Shown here piece by piece: positions 18,453-27,521 of a stretch of DNA of 64,000 nt. The position numbers and the translations under genes are program-made. Every line of letters begins with the position of its first letter. Position 1 is the stretch's first letter. The stretch is from G963691835 sp963691835 (GTDB lineage Bacteria > Pseudomonadota > Alphaproteobacteria > Thalassobaculales > Thalassobaculaceae): NCBI GenBank assembly GCA_963691835.1, contig OY829383.1, positions 186,001 to 250,000 on the forward strand, in the 5' to 3' direction. The notes below the pieces were generated by a model that ran no database searches, was not told the origin of the DNA, and saw only the letters and a list, made by a program, of their open reading frames with translations.

Positions 18453-18468
18453 TTGCAATCGGTTGCAA
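18453..18468. promoter_or_regulatory. LacI-type operator before the sugar ABC importer
   Basis: TTGCAATCGGTTGCAA matches the operator at 14124 except for one base in the left half. It lies between the divergent regulator and the binding-protein gene. Its right half TTGCAA coincides with the proposed -35 element. Confidence 0.72.
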
Positions 18469-18490
18469 GACTGTGGGACCTGTGCATAAT
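18463..18490 (+). promoter_or_regulatory. Candidate sigma-70 promoter of the sugar ABC operon
   Basis: TTGCAA (18463-18468) and CATAAT (18485-18490) are separated by 16 bp, upstream of the binding-protein gene. Overlap of the -35 with the operator suggests repression by occlusion. Assignment is by pattern only. Confidence 0.5.
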
Positions 18491-18574
18491 TACAGGTCTT
18501 AGACGGACGGCGAACGAAACGTCCGCGAGCCCCGCCGGACGCGGCGGGGACTTATGAAACGCCGGGAGGAATTA

Positions 18575-19501
18575 ATGAGGAATACCATCCGATCCATTGT
18601 TGCCGCCGCGGCTCTCGCAGTTGCCGCCCCAAGCTACGCTGCCGACATCATCGTCGTCAGCCACGGTCAAGCCAGTGATCCGTTCTGGTCGGTGGTGAAG
18701 AACGGTGTCGAGAAAGCCGCCAAAGATAAGGGCGCCAACGTTTCATATCGCGCGCCAGAGACCTTCGACATGGTCGCAATGAGTCAGCTGATTGATGCGG
18801 CGGTCAACCAGGAACCCGATGGTCTGGTTGTCTCCATTCCGGACGCCGACGCACTCGGCCCGTCGATCGAGAAAGCTGTCGCTGCGGGTATTCCCGTCAT
18901 CTCGATGAATTCCGGCTCCAATGTCTCAAAAGGGCTCGGTGCTCTTCTGCATGTGGGTCAGGAAGAGTTCGATGCCGGTTTGGCGGCCGGTGAGATGATG
19001 AAAAGTATGGGGAACTCCAAGGCCATCTGCGTCAACCACGAGGTCGGCAATGTGGCTCTGGATGACCGCTGCGCGGGCTTCGCCAAAGGCTTTGGCGGTA
19101 AGGTCACCGTTCTCCCGACGACGAACGATCCCGCCGAGATCGAAGCGAAGGTAAAGGCTGCCCTCGAGTCCGACGAGGACATCGACACTGTGATGGCGCT
19201 GGGCGCGTCGCTCGCCGGAGAGCCCGCAGTCGCTGCGGTTAAGGCCGTTGGGCGCGGCGGCGATGTCGCCGTCGGCTCTTTCGATCTCTCCGCGAGCTTC
19301 CTTGAGTCCGTCAAGAGTGGAGAAGCAGCGTTTGCGATCGACCAGCAGCAGTATCTCCAAGGATATCTGCCGGTTGCCTTTCTGGCACTTCACGCTTCGT
19401 ACGGCCTCATCCCTGGCGGGAACGTGCCTTCTGGCCCGAACCTTATCACCAAGGACAAAGCGGGTCAGGTCGTCGAACTTTCGGCCAAAGGCATCCGCTA
19501 A
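18575..19501 (+). CDS. Sugar ABC transporter, periplasmic binding protein
   Basis: A 308-residue RbsB/periplasmic-binding-protein-type-4 protein. A signal peptide ends at PSYA-AD. The mature part has the two alternating Rossmann-like lobes (IIVVSHGQASDPFWSVVKNG near the start; AFAIDQQQYLQGYLPV near the end). ATG 18575 is preferred because GGGAGGA precedes it; the ATG at 18554 would add seven residues. With the permease and ATPase that follow, it forms a ribose/inositol-type importer. The local inositol genes and shared operator suggest a cyclitol or related sugar as ligand. Confidence 0.92.
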   Translation: MRNTIRSIVAAAALAVAAPSYAADIIVVSHGQASDPFWSVVKNGVEKAAKDKGANVSYRAPETFDMVAMSQLIDAAVNQEPDGLVVSIPDADALGPSIEKAVAAGIPVISMNSGSNVSKGLGALLHVGQEEFDAGLAAGEMMKSMGNSKAICVNHEVGNVALDDRCAGFAKGFGGKVTVLPTTNDPAEIEAKVKAALESDEDIDTVMALGASLAGEPAVAAVKAVGRGGDVAVGSFDLSASFLESVKSGEAAFAIDQQQYLQGYLPVAFLALHASYGLIPGGNVPSGPNLITKDKAGQVVELSAKGIR

Positions 19502-19517
19502 GCGGAAACAACGGATA

Positions 19518-19544
19518 ACGGGGCGGCCGGTTGCGGCCCCCCGT
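19518..19544 (+). promoter_or_regulatory. Stem-loop between binding-protein and permease genes
   Basis: An ACGGGG/CCCCGT plus GGCCG/CGGCC stem (11 pairs with one bulged C) around the loop GTTG, 16 bp after the binding-protein stop. No U-run follows, so it is more likely an mRNA-stabilising or attenuating hairpin than a full terminator. It would let the binding protein be made in excess over the permease. Confidence 0.65.
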
Positions 19545-19579
19545 CCCTACCCGTGCCCCACACACTTGGGAGGCGAGCG

Positions 19580-20686
19580 ATGTCTTCGACCGCCAACGAA
19601 GTTAAGGACGAAAGGCTCAAAGAAGAATCACTGATGGCCTCGCTGATGAAGCGGCCCGAACTGGGTGCCATCGCCGGTGTGATCCTCGTCCTGTTCTTTT
19701 TTCTCTTCACCGCCGACAGCGCCATGTTCACTTTGGCGGGCTTCATGAACTTCATGTCTCCCGCCGCGCAGTTGGGCATCCTCGCGATCGGCGCCGCGCT
19801 TCTGATGATCGGGGGTGAGTTTGACCTGTCGGTCGGCTCAATGATCGCCTTCGCGGGGCTGTTCTTCGGCGCGTGTGTCGTCACCTTCGGCATTCCATTG
19901 GCGCTGGCCATCCCGGCGACGTTGATCTTCGCCGCCATGGTCGGAGCCATCAACGGCCAGATCGTGCTGCGAACGGGTCTCCCGTCCTTCATCGTCACGT
20001 TGGCGTTCCTGTTTATTTTCCGGGGCCTCTCACTCGTGGGCCTCAAGGCGGCGACCGGCGGCTCAACGCAACTTCGCGGGGTGCGGGACGCTGTGGAGGG
20101 GGATTTCCTGGCTCCGTTCTTTAGTGGGGACGCTTTTCCGGGGCTGTTCCGTTGGCTGGCGGATGCGGGAATGATCGCCACGTTCAAGAACGGTACCCCG
20201 AAGGTTCAAGGTGTACCTGTGGAGATCCTCTGGTTCATCGCGATCGCGTTGCTCGCGACCTATGTTCTTCTGCGCACGCCCGTCGGCAACTGGATCTTCG
20301 CATCAGGCGGAGACGCCAACGCAGCTTCGAACGCAGGTGTACCGGTCAAGAAGGTCAAGCTCGGCCTGTTCATGCTGACGGCCAGTTGTGCCGCACTTGT
20401 AGCGATCATCACCGTGCTGGACAGCGGCTCGACAGATGCACGGCGCGGGTTTCAGAAGGAGTTCGAAGCGATCATCGCGGCCGTGATCGGCGGCTGCTTG
20501 TGAACCGGCGGCTACGGATCGGCGATCGGTGCGTTCTTTGGCGCCATCATATTTGGCATGGTTCTGATCGGCTTGAGCTACACCCAAATCGATCAGGATT
20601 GGTACCTCGTTTTCTTGGGCGGCATGCTGCTGATCGCGGTGCTGTTCAACAATATGATCCGCAAGCGCGTGACCGGGGAGCGATGA
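19580..20686 (+). pseudogene. Sugar ABC transporter permease with in-frame TGA
   Basis: An RbsC-type permease. Start ATG 19580 follows GGGAGGCG. The frame meets TGA at 20501-20503 (codon 308) inside the conserved block IGGCL-stop-TGGYGSAIGA, where the family has a hydrophobic residue, usually Leu. Reading straight on in the same frame gives 60 more well-matched residues with two TM helices (FFGAIIFGMVLIGLSY; YLVFLGGMLLIAVLF), ending at TGA 20684-20686, one base before the ATPase start. So only the single codon is broken. The truncated 307-residue product would lack the last membrane segments. A sequencing error, a recent nonsense mutation, or readthrough could explain it; nothing visible supports selenocysteine. 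Confidence 0.88.
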
Positions 20687-20687
20687 G

Positions 20688-21467
20688 ATGTCCGAACCGA
20701 TCATTCATATGGAGAACATTGAAAAACACTTCGGCAACGTGATCGCCCTCGCGGGTGTCTCCTTCGACGTGCGCCCCGGTGAGTGCCACTGTCTTCTCGG
20801 CGATAACGGAGCCGGGAAGTCTACGTTCATCAAAACGATGTCAGGGGTGCACAAACCGACTGCCGGTGAGATCTACTTCGAGGGAAAGCCGATGACCTTC
20901 GAAAGCCCGCGCGATGCCATGGAGGCCGGTATCGCGACCGTGTTCCAGGATCTAGCCATGATCCCGCTGATGTCCGTTACGCGGAACTTCTTTATGGGGC
21001 GGGAACCGACCAAGGACAGTGGGCTCCTCAGGCGCTTCGACATCGAGCGGGCGAACGAAATCGCCGTCGAAGAGATGCGCAAGATGGGCATCAATCTTCG
21101 CGGACCCGATCAGGCGGTTGGCACCCTATCCGGCGGCGAGCGCCAGACAGTGGCCATTGCCCGGGCCGTCTATTTCGGCGCCAAAGTGCTGATCCTGGAT
21201 GAGCCAACGAGCGCTCTGGGCGTTCGCCAGACCTCCAATGTGCTCGCCACCGTCGACCGTGTGCGAAAGCAGGGGATCGGCGTCGTTTTCATTACCCACA
21301 ATGTGCGCCACTCCATGGCGGTCGGCGACCGGTTCACGGTGCTTAACCGCGGCAAGACTCTCGGGACCGCGATGAAGGGCGAGATTACCCCCGAGGAGCT
21401 GCAGGACCTGATGGCAGGCGGCCAGGAAATGGCGCAATTGGAGGAGTCCCTGGGCGGCACGATCTAG
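20688..21467 (+). CDS. Sugar ABC transporter ATP-binding protein
   Basis: A 259-residue ABC ATPase of the single-domain type found with FrcBCA-like importers. Walker A is GDNGAGKS, the signature is LSGGERQ, and Walker B is VLILDEPTSALG with the H-loop ITHN. It starts one base after the permease stop, so translation is coupled. It powers uptake with the binding protein and permease upstream; if the permease TGA is real, the importer would be non-functional despite an intact ATPase. Confidence 0.93.
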   Translation: MSEPIIHMENIEKHFGNVIALAGVSFDVRPGECHCLLGDNGAGKSTFIKTMSGVHKPTAGEIYFEGKPMTFESPRDAMEAGIATVFQDLAMIPLMSVTRNFFMGREPTKDSGLLRRFDIERANEIAVEEMRKMGINLRGPDQAVGTLSGGERQTVAIARAVYFGAKVLILDEPTSALGVRQTSNVLATVDRVRKQGIGVVFITHNVRHSMAVGDRFTVLNRGKTLGTAMKGEITPEELQDLMAGGQEMAQLEESLGGTI

Positions 21468-21475
21468 GGCCAAAT

Positions 21476-21514
21476 CAGCGGTTACTGACTCACTCTGTGA
21501 TTCACTGGCCGCTG
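21476..21514 (+). terminator. Weak inverted repeat after the ABC operon
   Basis: CAGCGG (21476-21481) and CCGCTG (21509-21514) form an inverted repeat just after the ATPase stop, with partly complementary sequence between them. No U-tract follows, so termination by this element is uncertain. The rest of 21515-21659 holds nothing recognisable. Confidence 0.3.
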
Positions 21515-21659
21515 TGAACCTGCCTCCGAAACAAACAGATAGAGCAGATTCACGACTTGCGTTTTGATCAGCTAGTGATCCAAGTTCCGGACGATTTGCT
21601 CCAGCCGCACCAGCACCGTCGAACGCCTCGCGCAAGATGGTACCGCGTCGGAGCGCCGC

Positions 21660-21806
21660 TCAAGACCGGCGCGCGATCTCGGGAATCCGCCAGCGACCGA
21701 TGCCGAGATCGTTCAGCTCCGCGTCATCCAAGCGGTCCAGTTCCCGAATGGTCATCTGGATTTGCCACCAGCGCCGGATCGCGCCTCGAACGGACTTCAT
21801 CACCAT
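21660..21806 (-). CDS. DUF1127 small basic protein
   Basis: A 48-residue protein containing the DUF1127 pattern: RRWWQIQMTIRELDRLDD followed by ELNDLGIGR and a basic tail. Short DUF1127 proteins are common in alphaproteobacteria and take part in RNA turnover and in phosphate or stress physiology. The open frame reaches a TTG at 21893, but short family members begin close to the RRWW segment, so ATG 21806 (or ATG 21800) is preferred. It is isolated between two ABC operons. Confidence 0.7.
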   Translation of the reverse strand: MVMKSVRGAIRRWWQIQMTIRELDRLDDAELNDLGIGRWRIPEIARRS

Positions 21807-22002
21807 GGAGGGGGTTCCACTTCCCAACGACGGCCGCACGTCACTGTTCGGCCTTCCGCTATTTCGCACATGCGAGATGTAGCGATGGTTCAATCAGAAG
21901 AGAGTCGCGGAATTGGAATAGCTCGCATGACCCTCACGCATGCGGCTCGCCGGCTCTCAGCTCCGCTCCTTCCAGTTTGCCGGGGTCAGAAGGCCGTAGG
22001 CC

Positions 22003-22821
22003 CTAATCGTTACTGCTTCTGCCGAACACCTGGGCGAGGATCAGGAGCGAGGACGATATAACGATCATGATCGTTGAGATCGACGCGATGGTGGGGTCGA
22101 TCTGATCCCTCAGCGCGTTGAACATCAGCCGTGTCAGGGTCGAGTTCTCTCCCCCGGAAACGTACATCGCCACAACGACTTCATCGAACGAGGTGAGGAA
22201 GGACAGAAGTGCCGCGGTGATGACGGAGAAACGGATCTGGGGCAGCGTGACGGTCATGAACGCCTTCAGCCGGGACGCACCCAGGCTTCGGGCGGCGAGT
22301 TCCAGATTCATGTCGTAACTCTTCAAAGCCGCGCCGACGACGATCAAGACCAACGGCAACGCCAGGATGGAGTGGGCCACGACCAAGCCAAACATTGAGT
22401 TGACGATCCTTAGCTCCACATAGACGTAGAAGGCCGCCACGGCGATCAGAACCAACGGCACCATGATCGGCGTGATCAGCAGGACGTAGACCGCATGCCC
22501 GAAGCGGTGCGAGGTGACGAACAACCCGTAGGCCGCCGCCGTTCCGACCGGTGTCGCAACCAGCATCGTCAGGAAACCAGCTTTCAGCGACGTCCAGGTA
22601 GCTTGCATCCACTCTGGTGAGTTCAGGTAGTACTCATACCAACGGAACGACCACTCCCGGGGCGGGAACTCCAGGTACTGGGATGCGGAGAACGACATCG
22701 GGATCACGATCAGCGTGGGCGCCACCAGCAGGAACATGATGATGCCCGCAAGGACGTAGAGCCACAGGCGCTGACCGTGCGTGATCTGGGTATCGTCGGC
22801 GGGACGCTTCAGCCAGTTCAT
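22003..22821 (-). CDS. Polyamine-type ABC transporter permease (PotC-like)
   Basis: A 272-residue inner-membrane permease with six predicted TM helices, the first at residues 24-42. The cytoplasmic coupling motif (ELAARSLGASRLKAFMTVTLP) is the EAA loop that contacts the ATPase. It is the last gene of a potD-A-B-C-like operon and follows the other permease with one base between. Family members import spermidine, putrescine or related amines; the flanking amine oxidase is consistent. Confidence 0.9.
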   Translation of the reverse strand: MNWLKRPADDTQITHGQRLWLYVLAGIIMFLLVAPTLIVIPMSFSASQYLEFPPREWSFRWYEYYLNSPEWMQATWTSLKAGFLTMLVATPVGTAAAYGLFVTSHRFGHAVYVLLITPIMVPLVLIAVAAFYVYVELRIVNSMFGLVVAHSILALPLVLIVVGAALKSYDMNLELAARSLGASRLKAFMTVTLPQIRFSVITAALLSFLTSFDEVVVAMYVSGGENSTLTRLMFNALRDQIDPTIASISTIMIVISSSLLILAQVFGRSSND

Positions 22822-22822
22822 C

Positions 22823-23713
22823 CTAGTGCCCCCCTCCCCCCAGGACCCGGTCCAGGTTCACCAGTTTCGAGGCGGCGAACAGGATCGCGAGCGTGACGAC
22901 CAGAAGCACAACGCCCAACGCGCTGGCGGCACCCCAGTTGAAAAACAGGTCGATCGTATCCGTGATCTGCATGGACACCATGATCACACGGCCGCCGCCC
23001 AGGACGGCTGGCGTCACAAAGAAGCCAAGACACAGGATGAACACGATCAGCGAGCCCGCAAAAAGACCCGGCAAGGACAAGGGGAAGAAAACGTTCCAGA
23101 ACGTCTGGACCGGGCTGGCGCCGAGATTGGACGATGCCTTCATGTAGTCCATGCTGATTGCCTTCATGGACGCGTAGAGCGGCAGAACCAGGAACGGCAG
23201 CATGATGTGAACCATGCCGATCAAGGTGCCGTTCAAGTTGTGGACGATCTTCACCGGCTGATCCCAAAGGCCCATGTCGATGGCCCAATTGTTGATCAGC
23301 CCTTTCCGCTGAAGCAGAACGAGCCAGGCGTATGTCCGGACGAGGAGCGACGTCCAAAACGGCAGAAGCACGGCCAGCATGCAAATGTTCGCCGCGCGCG
23401 AGGGAAGCTGGGAGAGAAAGTAAGCCAGCGGGTAGCCGATCAGGATGCAGATCCCCGTCGTCAGGAAGCTGACGTTGAAGGTCGTCAGAAACACCCGGCC
23501 ATAGGATTTGCTCTCGATCATCCGGCGGTAATGTTCGAGCGAGAAAGTCCCCTCATCCGACAGAAACGAGAGGTAGAAGAGCCATCCCACCGGCAGGATC
23601 ATGATCACCATCACAATGATCACGGCCGGGGTGGTGAGGCCGAGCAGGCTCCATTGTTCCTGGCGTTCCTGGCGAAGCAGCAGCGCCTCATTCGGACGGT
23701 CGAGCGTCGTCAT
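22823..23713 (-). CDS. Polyamine-type ABC transporter permease (PotB-like)
   Basis: A 296-residue permease with six TM helices, the first at about residues 25-45. An EAA-like loop is visible (DYMKASSNLGASPVQTFWNVFFP). Its ATG overlaps the ATPase stop by four bases (ATGA), implying translational coupling. It pairs with the PotC-like permease as a heterodimeric channel. Confidence 0.9.
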   Translation of the reverse strand: MTTLDRPNEALLLRQERQEQWSLLGLTTPAVIIVMVIMILPVGWLFYLSFLSDEGTFSLEHYRRMIESKSYGRVFLTTFNVSFLTTGICILIGYPLAYFLSQLPSRAANICMLAVLLPFWTSLLVRTYAWLVLLQRKGLINNWAIDMGLWDQPVKIVHNLNGTLIGMVHIMLPFLVLPLYASMKAISMDYMKASSNLGASPVQTFWNVFFPLSLPGLFAGSLIVFILCLGFFVTPAVLGGGRVIMVSMQITDTIDLFFNWGAASALGVVLLVVTLAILFAASKLVNLDRVLGGGGH

Positions 23714-24798
23714 GTCCCGCCTCCATCCACGGCGGGGATGAGAACCGTATCGCTCGGCTTGAGCGCTAGTTGGACCGAATCTCCGACGCTGACGCGCTCG
23801 ATCGCTTCTCCGCTCCGGGTTCCGGCGCGGACCGCCAGATCGGTTCCATCCTTGAGCTGCACGGCGGCGAGCATGGTGTCGCCCTGATACACAAGGTCGC
23901 GAACACTCCCCTCGAACAGATTGGCGCCGACCGGTTGGTCCCCGTCGACAATCGTCAGACGCTCCGGCCGGACAACCATGACCAGCTCGTTCCCATCGGG
24001 AAGGTCTTCGACGGTGACCGGCGACCCGGCAAAGTGGACAGTGTCGCCGTCCCGCGTGACGGGAAGGAAGGTCGACTCCCCGATGAACTCAGCGATAAAG
24101 CGGTTGGCAGGGCGGTCATAGATCTGCCGGGGCGTGTCGAGCTGCATCAGCCGACCATGGTTGATGACAGCGATCCGGTCCGACATGGTCAGCGCCTCGC
24201 GCTGATCGTGGGTGACGTAGACGGTCGTCATGCCGAGCTTCTCGTGGAGGTGCCGAAGCTCGATCTGCATCCGCTCCCGAAGGTTCTTATCCAACGCGGA
24301 CAACGGCTCATCCATCAGCAGGATGCGGGGGCTGTAGACGATCGCCCGGGCGAGAGCCACACGCTGCCGCTGCCCGCCCGATAGCTGCGTGATCTTCCGG
24401 CTGCCGTAGCCGCCGAGTTGAACGGTCTCCAACGCGCCTTCCACAAGACGGTCGGTCTCAGCTTTCGGCGTATTGCGAAGCCTTAGGGGATAGCCAACAT
24501 TTCCGGCCACAGTCATGTGGGGGAATAGGGCGTAGTTCTGAAACACCATACCGACGTCGCGCTTATGCGGCGGCGTGGTGATGATCTCCCGGTCCCCAAA
24601 CCGGATGCTCCCGTAATCCGGCCTCGTGAAACCGGCGATCGCCATCAACAGGGTCGTCTTGCCGGAGCCGGATGGACCCAGAAGCGTCAGGAACTCTCCG
24701 CTCTTGATCTCCAGATCCACGTGATCCAGGGCATGGACGTCGCCATAGGTCTTCGTAACCCCGGCAATCGAAATGGGAAGAGCGTCCTGCGTTGCCAT
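23710..24798 (-). CDS. Polyamine-type ABC transporter ATP-binding protein (PotA-like)
   Basis: A 362-residue ABC ATPase with a C-terminal TOBE domain. Walker A is GPSGSGKTT, the signature LSGGQRQRVALARA, Walker B ILLMDEPLSALD, and the H-loop VTHDQ. The extra ~120 C-terminal residues form the regulatory OB-fold typical of PotA/FbpC/MalK ATPases. It lies after the binding-protein gene, from which it is separated by a strong stem-loop, and overlaps the next permease gene. Confidence 0.93.
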   Translation of the reverse strand: MATQDALPISIAGVTKTYGDVHALDHVDLEIKSGEFLTLLGPSGSGKTTLLMAIAGFTRPDYGSIRFGDREIITTPPHKRDVGMVFQNYALFPHMTVAGNVGYPLRLRNTPKAETDRLVEGALETVQLGGYGSRKITQLSGGQRQRVALARAIVYSPRILLMDEPLSALDKNLRERMQIELRHLHEKLGMTTVYVTHDQREALTMSDRIAVINHGRLMQLDTPRQIYDRPANRFIAEFIGESTFLPVTRDGDTVHFAGSPVTVEDLPDGNELVMVVRPERLTIVDGDQPVGANLFEGSVRDLVYQGDTMLAAVQLKDGTDLAVRAGTRSGEAIERVSVGDSVQLALKPSDTVLIPAVDGGGT

Positions 24799-24860
24799 GG
24801 TCCCTCCAAACGGGTGGCGCGCAACTCGCGAGCTTTAGGGATGGTCAGCGGGTGCGGATC

Positions 24861-24888
24861 AGCGCGGGGCCGACTACAGCCCCGCGCT
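24861..24888 (-). promoter_or_regulatory. Stem-loop between binding-protein and ATPase genes
   Basis: AGCGCGGGGC pairs perfectly over 10 bp with GCCCCGCGCT around an 8-base loop, about 15 bp after the stop of the PotD-like gene. No U-run follows on the minus strand. It matches the position of the three other post-binding-protein hairpins in this window. Confidence 0.7.
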
Positions 24889-24903
24889 CGCCGTTTGCGA
24901 CGA

Positions 24904-25971
24904 TTACTCGGTCAGCATGTCCTGGTACATGGCAGCAGCCTTCTGCTCCCACTTCGCGTACCATTCCAGGCTCACAGGCACCTGAAGCTTGGCGTTGTCC
25001 GGATGCGACGGCATGGCCCGGGCCAGCGCCTCATCGATCTTGCCGATCTCATATGCCTTCTTGTTGGTCGGGCCATATGTAATGTGAAGCGGCAGGTTGG
25101 CCTGATGTTCCGGCTTGCTGATTTCAGCCAGGAACTTCATCGCCAGATCCTTGTTGGGCGCGCCCTTCGGAATGGCGAAGCAGTCATAGTCGAGCAGCGC
25201 GCCATTGAACGTATAGGCGACCTGTGCACCATCCTTCTTGGCGACGTCGAACCGGCCGTTCCAGCCCGTGGTCATGTCGACCTCACCATCCTTCATGAGC
25301 TGGGCGTGCTGCGCGCCGGACTTCCACCAGACGGCGATATGCGGCTTCAGCTCACGGATCTTATCGAGCGCGCGCTTGATGCCTTCCTCGGAGTCCAGCA
25401 CCTTGTACACGTCCGCCGGTGCAACGCCATCAGCCAGCAGTGCGGGCTCGAGAGCACCGGCAACCTTGTTACGATAGGCGCGCTGGCCAGGAAACTTCTC
25501 AACGTCCCAGAAATCTGCCCAGCTCTTCGGCCCGTTATCGCCAAACGTCGCCGTGTTGTAGGCCATGACCGTCGAGAATACGTCACTGCCGACGCAATAG
25601 TCTGTCTTTAGCGTTGGATAGAAGTCGGAGACGTCGATCACACTGTAGTCGAGCTTTTCCAGAAGCCCTTCGGCTGCCGCACGGGCGGCACTGCCGGAGC
25701 CGCTGGAAACGATATCCCAGGACACGGCACCCGCCTTCACCTTGAGCCGTACGTCGGACATACCGCCATACGTCTCTTCTTTAACCGAAATGCCCATCGC
25801 CTTGGCGCCTGGCTGGAAAAGCGCCTTGCTTTGTGCGTCTTGGTACGATCCGCCCCAAGAGGCGACTGTTACGGATTCCGCAAAGGCCGGCGCGGCTGCC
25901 ATCGACAGCGCGAGCGCCGAACCTGCGATTGCGACGGCGCTGCGCCGCGAAACCCCTCTACCAACTCCCAT
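24904..25971 (-). CDS. Polyamine-type ABC transporter binding protein (PotD-like)
   Basis: A 355-residue periplasmic binding protein. The N-terminus (SRRSAVAIAGSALALSMAAA...AFA) is a signal peptide with a twin-arginine pair, so Tat export is possible. The mature protein starts ESVTVASWGGSYQDAQ, characteristic of the PotD/PotF/Fe-binding extracellular family. It is the first gene of the importer operon. The ~250-bp region upstream (25972-26222) is the likely promoter region and contains no gene. Ligand probably a polyamine or other small cation; not determined. Confidence 0.9.
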   Translation of the reverse strand: MGVGRGVSRRSAVAIAGSALALSMAAAPAFAESVTVASWGGSYQDAQSKALFQPGAKAMGISVKEETYGGMSDVRLKVKAGAVSWDIVSSGSGSAARAAAEGLLEKLDYSVIDVSDFYPTLKTDYCVGSDVFSTVMAYNTATFGDNGPKSWADFWDVEKFPGQRAYRNKVAGALEPALLADGVAPADVYKVLDSEEGIKRALDKIRELKPHIAVWWKSGAQHAQLMKDGEVDMTTGWNGRFDVAKKDGAQVAYTFNGALLDYDCFAIPKGAPNKDLAMKFLAEISKPEHQANLPLHITYGPTNKKAYEIGKIDEALARAMPSHPDNAKLQVPVSLEWYAKWEQKAAAMYQDMLTE

Positions 25972-26222
25972 GATGCTCTCCTGCGTCCGTGAATTGTTAT
26001 CGACGGGTACGGGAAAGATCCGCGTTAACCGCTTGATTTTCTGACACTTTCCCGCCCTATTCGTTATGACCGGTCAACTCGTTTGGAAACCGGATTTCAT
26101 ACTGTAAACATAACATCGGACTAGTTGAAACACTCCAAACGCAATCGATCGGAAATGTTCAGCAACGGTGGATAAATCCTTCGAAGGAGATGTGCGGCTT
26201 GGTTTTGAAGCGAGCGCAACAC

Positions 26223-27521
26223 TCAGATATTAAGGCTGTCGCGCCACCTGAAATAAGCGACCGAGGTTGAAAGAAACCACGGGGTGCCCGAGTACAGCGG
26301 ACGGGTCGAGAACGGTATCTCGTCGAATGCGGTTCGTCCTTCGGCACGTCCCAGAATCTTTTGTCCCGATCTCATCCCGAGATAGCTGGCCATCGACACA
26401 CCGGAGCCGCAATACCCCATCGCATAGTGAACCCCATCCGCTTCGCCGGTGTGGGGGAGATGATCGAAGGTATAGGCCACAAAGCCCATCCAGGAATGGC
26501 TGAGCCGGACGTCCGCCAACTCTGGAAACAAGGCCACAAGATCCCTGCGAAGCAGTGCGGCACTTCGGCTGGTATTCGTCTCGGCAGCCGAGACGCGACC
26601 GCCGAAGATCACCCGCGTCCGGTCCGGCGAGGGCCGATAGTAGTAAACCACCTTGCGGCTGTCTCCGACGACACGGTCAGTCGGCATGATCCGGTCCATC
26701 ACGTCCTTTGGCAGCGCTTCCGTGGCGATCATATAGCTGCCGATCGGGATGACCCGGCGCCGCTGCCAGGGTGAGAGGCTTCCAGTGTAGCCGTTCGTTG
26801 CGATCATGACGTCGCGGGCTAGGACACTGCCGCGAGCCGTCTCGACCCGGAAATCCGCCTTCGATCCAGATATGTCGGTCACAGCACAATGCGGCACGAT
26901 GGTCACGCCCGCGGCGATGGCCCGGTCGAGGAGACCTTTGTGGTAGCGTGCTGGATCAACGCTCGCGTTGTTAGCCGTGACGATCCCGCCGTGATAGGCG
27001 TCCGTGCCGAGTTCCCGGTGCTGGTCCGCCCTGGGCACAATGGTGTAGGGGATCTCCAGTCCTTTCGGCTGATCGCGGATATCCGCCACCATCGCATCGA
27101 AGCGGGCTGGATTGTGGGCTGCGGTGAACTTTCCAGGGACATGGAAATCGCAGTCGATGCCCTCCTCGGCGATAAAGTCACCGAGCCAGCCCAACGCGTC
27201 CTGGGCTTCTTTCAGAATCCGGAAAGCCTTCTCCGCACCGTGCTTTGCGGATAGCGCCGCATAACTTGGTTTCAAGGCGCCACTGACCAGACCGCCATTC
27301 CGGGAGCTGCACCCCCATCCGGCGTCGTCCGCATCAAAAACAACAACGGAACGCCCTGCCCGGGCCACTTGTAACGCCGCCGACAGGCCTGTGTATCCGG
27401 AGCCGACCACCACGAGATCCGCTGTTTGCGGCGGGTCCGATGCGGGTATCTCTGGGCGGGGAGTCCGGTCCCACCAGTAGGGCGTCGGCTTGAAATCATC
27501 GAAACGCGTCACGCCATCCAT
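26223..27521 (-). CDS. FAD-dependent amine oxidase, gamma-glutamylputrescine-oxidase-like
   Basis: A 432-residue DAO-type flavoprotein. Residues 35-65 form the ADP-binding fold (LVVVGSGYTGLSAALQVARAG then VVVFDAD), followed by the GCSSRNGG block typical of PuuB/OrdL proteins. PuuB oxidises gamma-glutamylputrescine to the aldehyde, releasing ammonia and hydrogen peroxide. ATG 27521 is preferred over one ten codons upstream because alignment begins there and the earlier one lacks a ribosome site. The adjacent importer supports a polyamine or secondary-amine substrate. Confidence 0.85.
   Translation of the reverse strand: MDGVTRFDDFKPTPYWWDRTPRPEIPASDPPQTADLVVVGSGYTGLSAALQVARAGRSVVVFDADDAGWGCSSRNGGLVSGALKPSYAALSAKHGAEKAFRILKEAQDALGWLGDFIAEEGIDCDFHVPGKFTAAHNPARFDAMVADIRDQPKGLEIPYTIVPRADQHRELGTDAYHGGIVTANNASVDPARYHKGLLDRAIAAGVTIVPHCAVTDISGSKADFRVETARGSVLARDVMIATNGYTGSLSPWQRRRVIPIGSYMIATEALPKDVMDRIMPTDRVVGDSRKVVYYYRPSPDRTRVIFGGRVSAAETNTSRSAALLRRDLVALFPELADVRLSHSWMGFVAYTFDHLPHTGEADGVHYAMGYCGSGVSMASYLGMRSGQKILGRAEGRTAFDEIPFSTRPLYSGTPWFLSTSVAYFRWRDSLNI

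Noticed and set aside
20501..20503. Selenocysteine at the permease TGA
   Set aside because: The family has a hydrophobic residue there, no SECIS-like hairpin is evident directly after it, and no selenocysteine gene is in the window.
22781..23887. 368-codon plus-strand open frame opposite the PotB-like permease
   Set aside because: It is the antisense image of TM segments, with no ribosome site or recognisable domain.
24565..25611. 348-codon plus-strand open frame opposite PotA and PotD-like genes
   Set aside because: It spans two real minus-strand genes and the stem-loop between them; no domain is visible.
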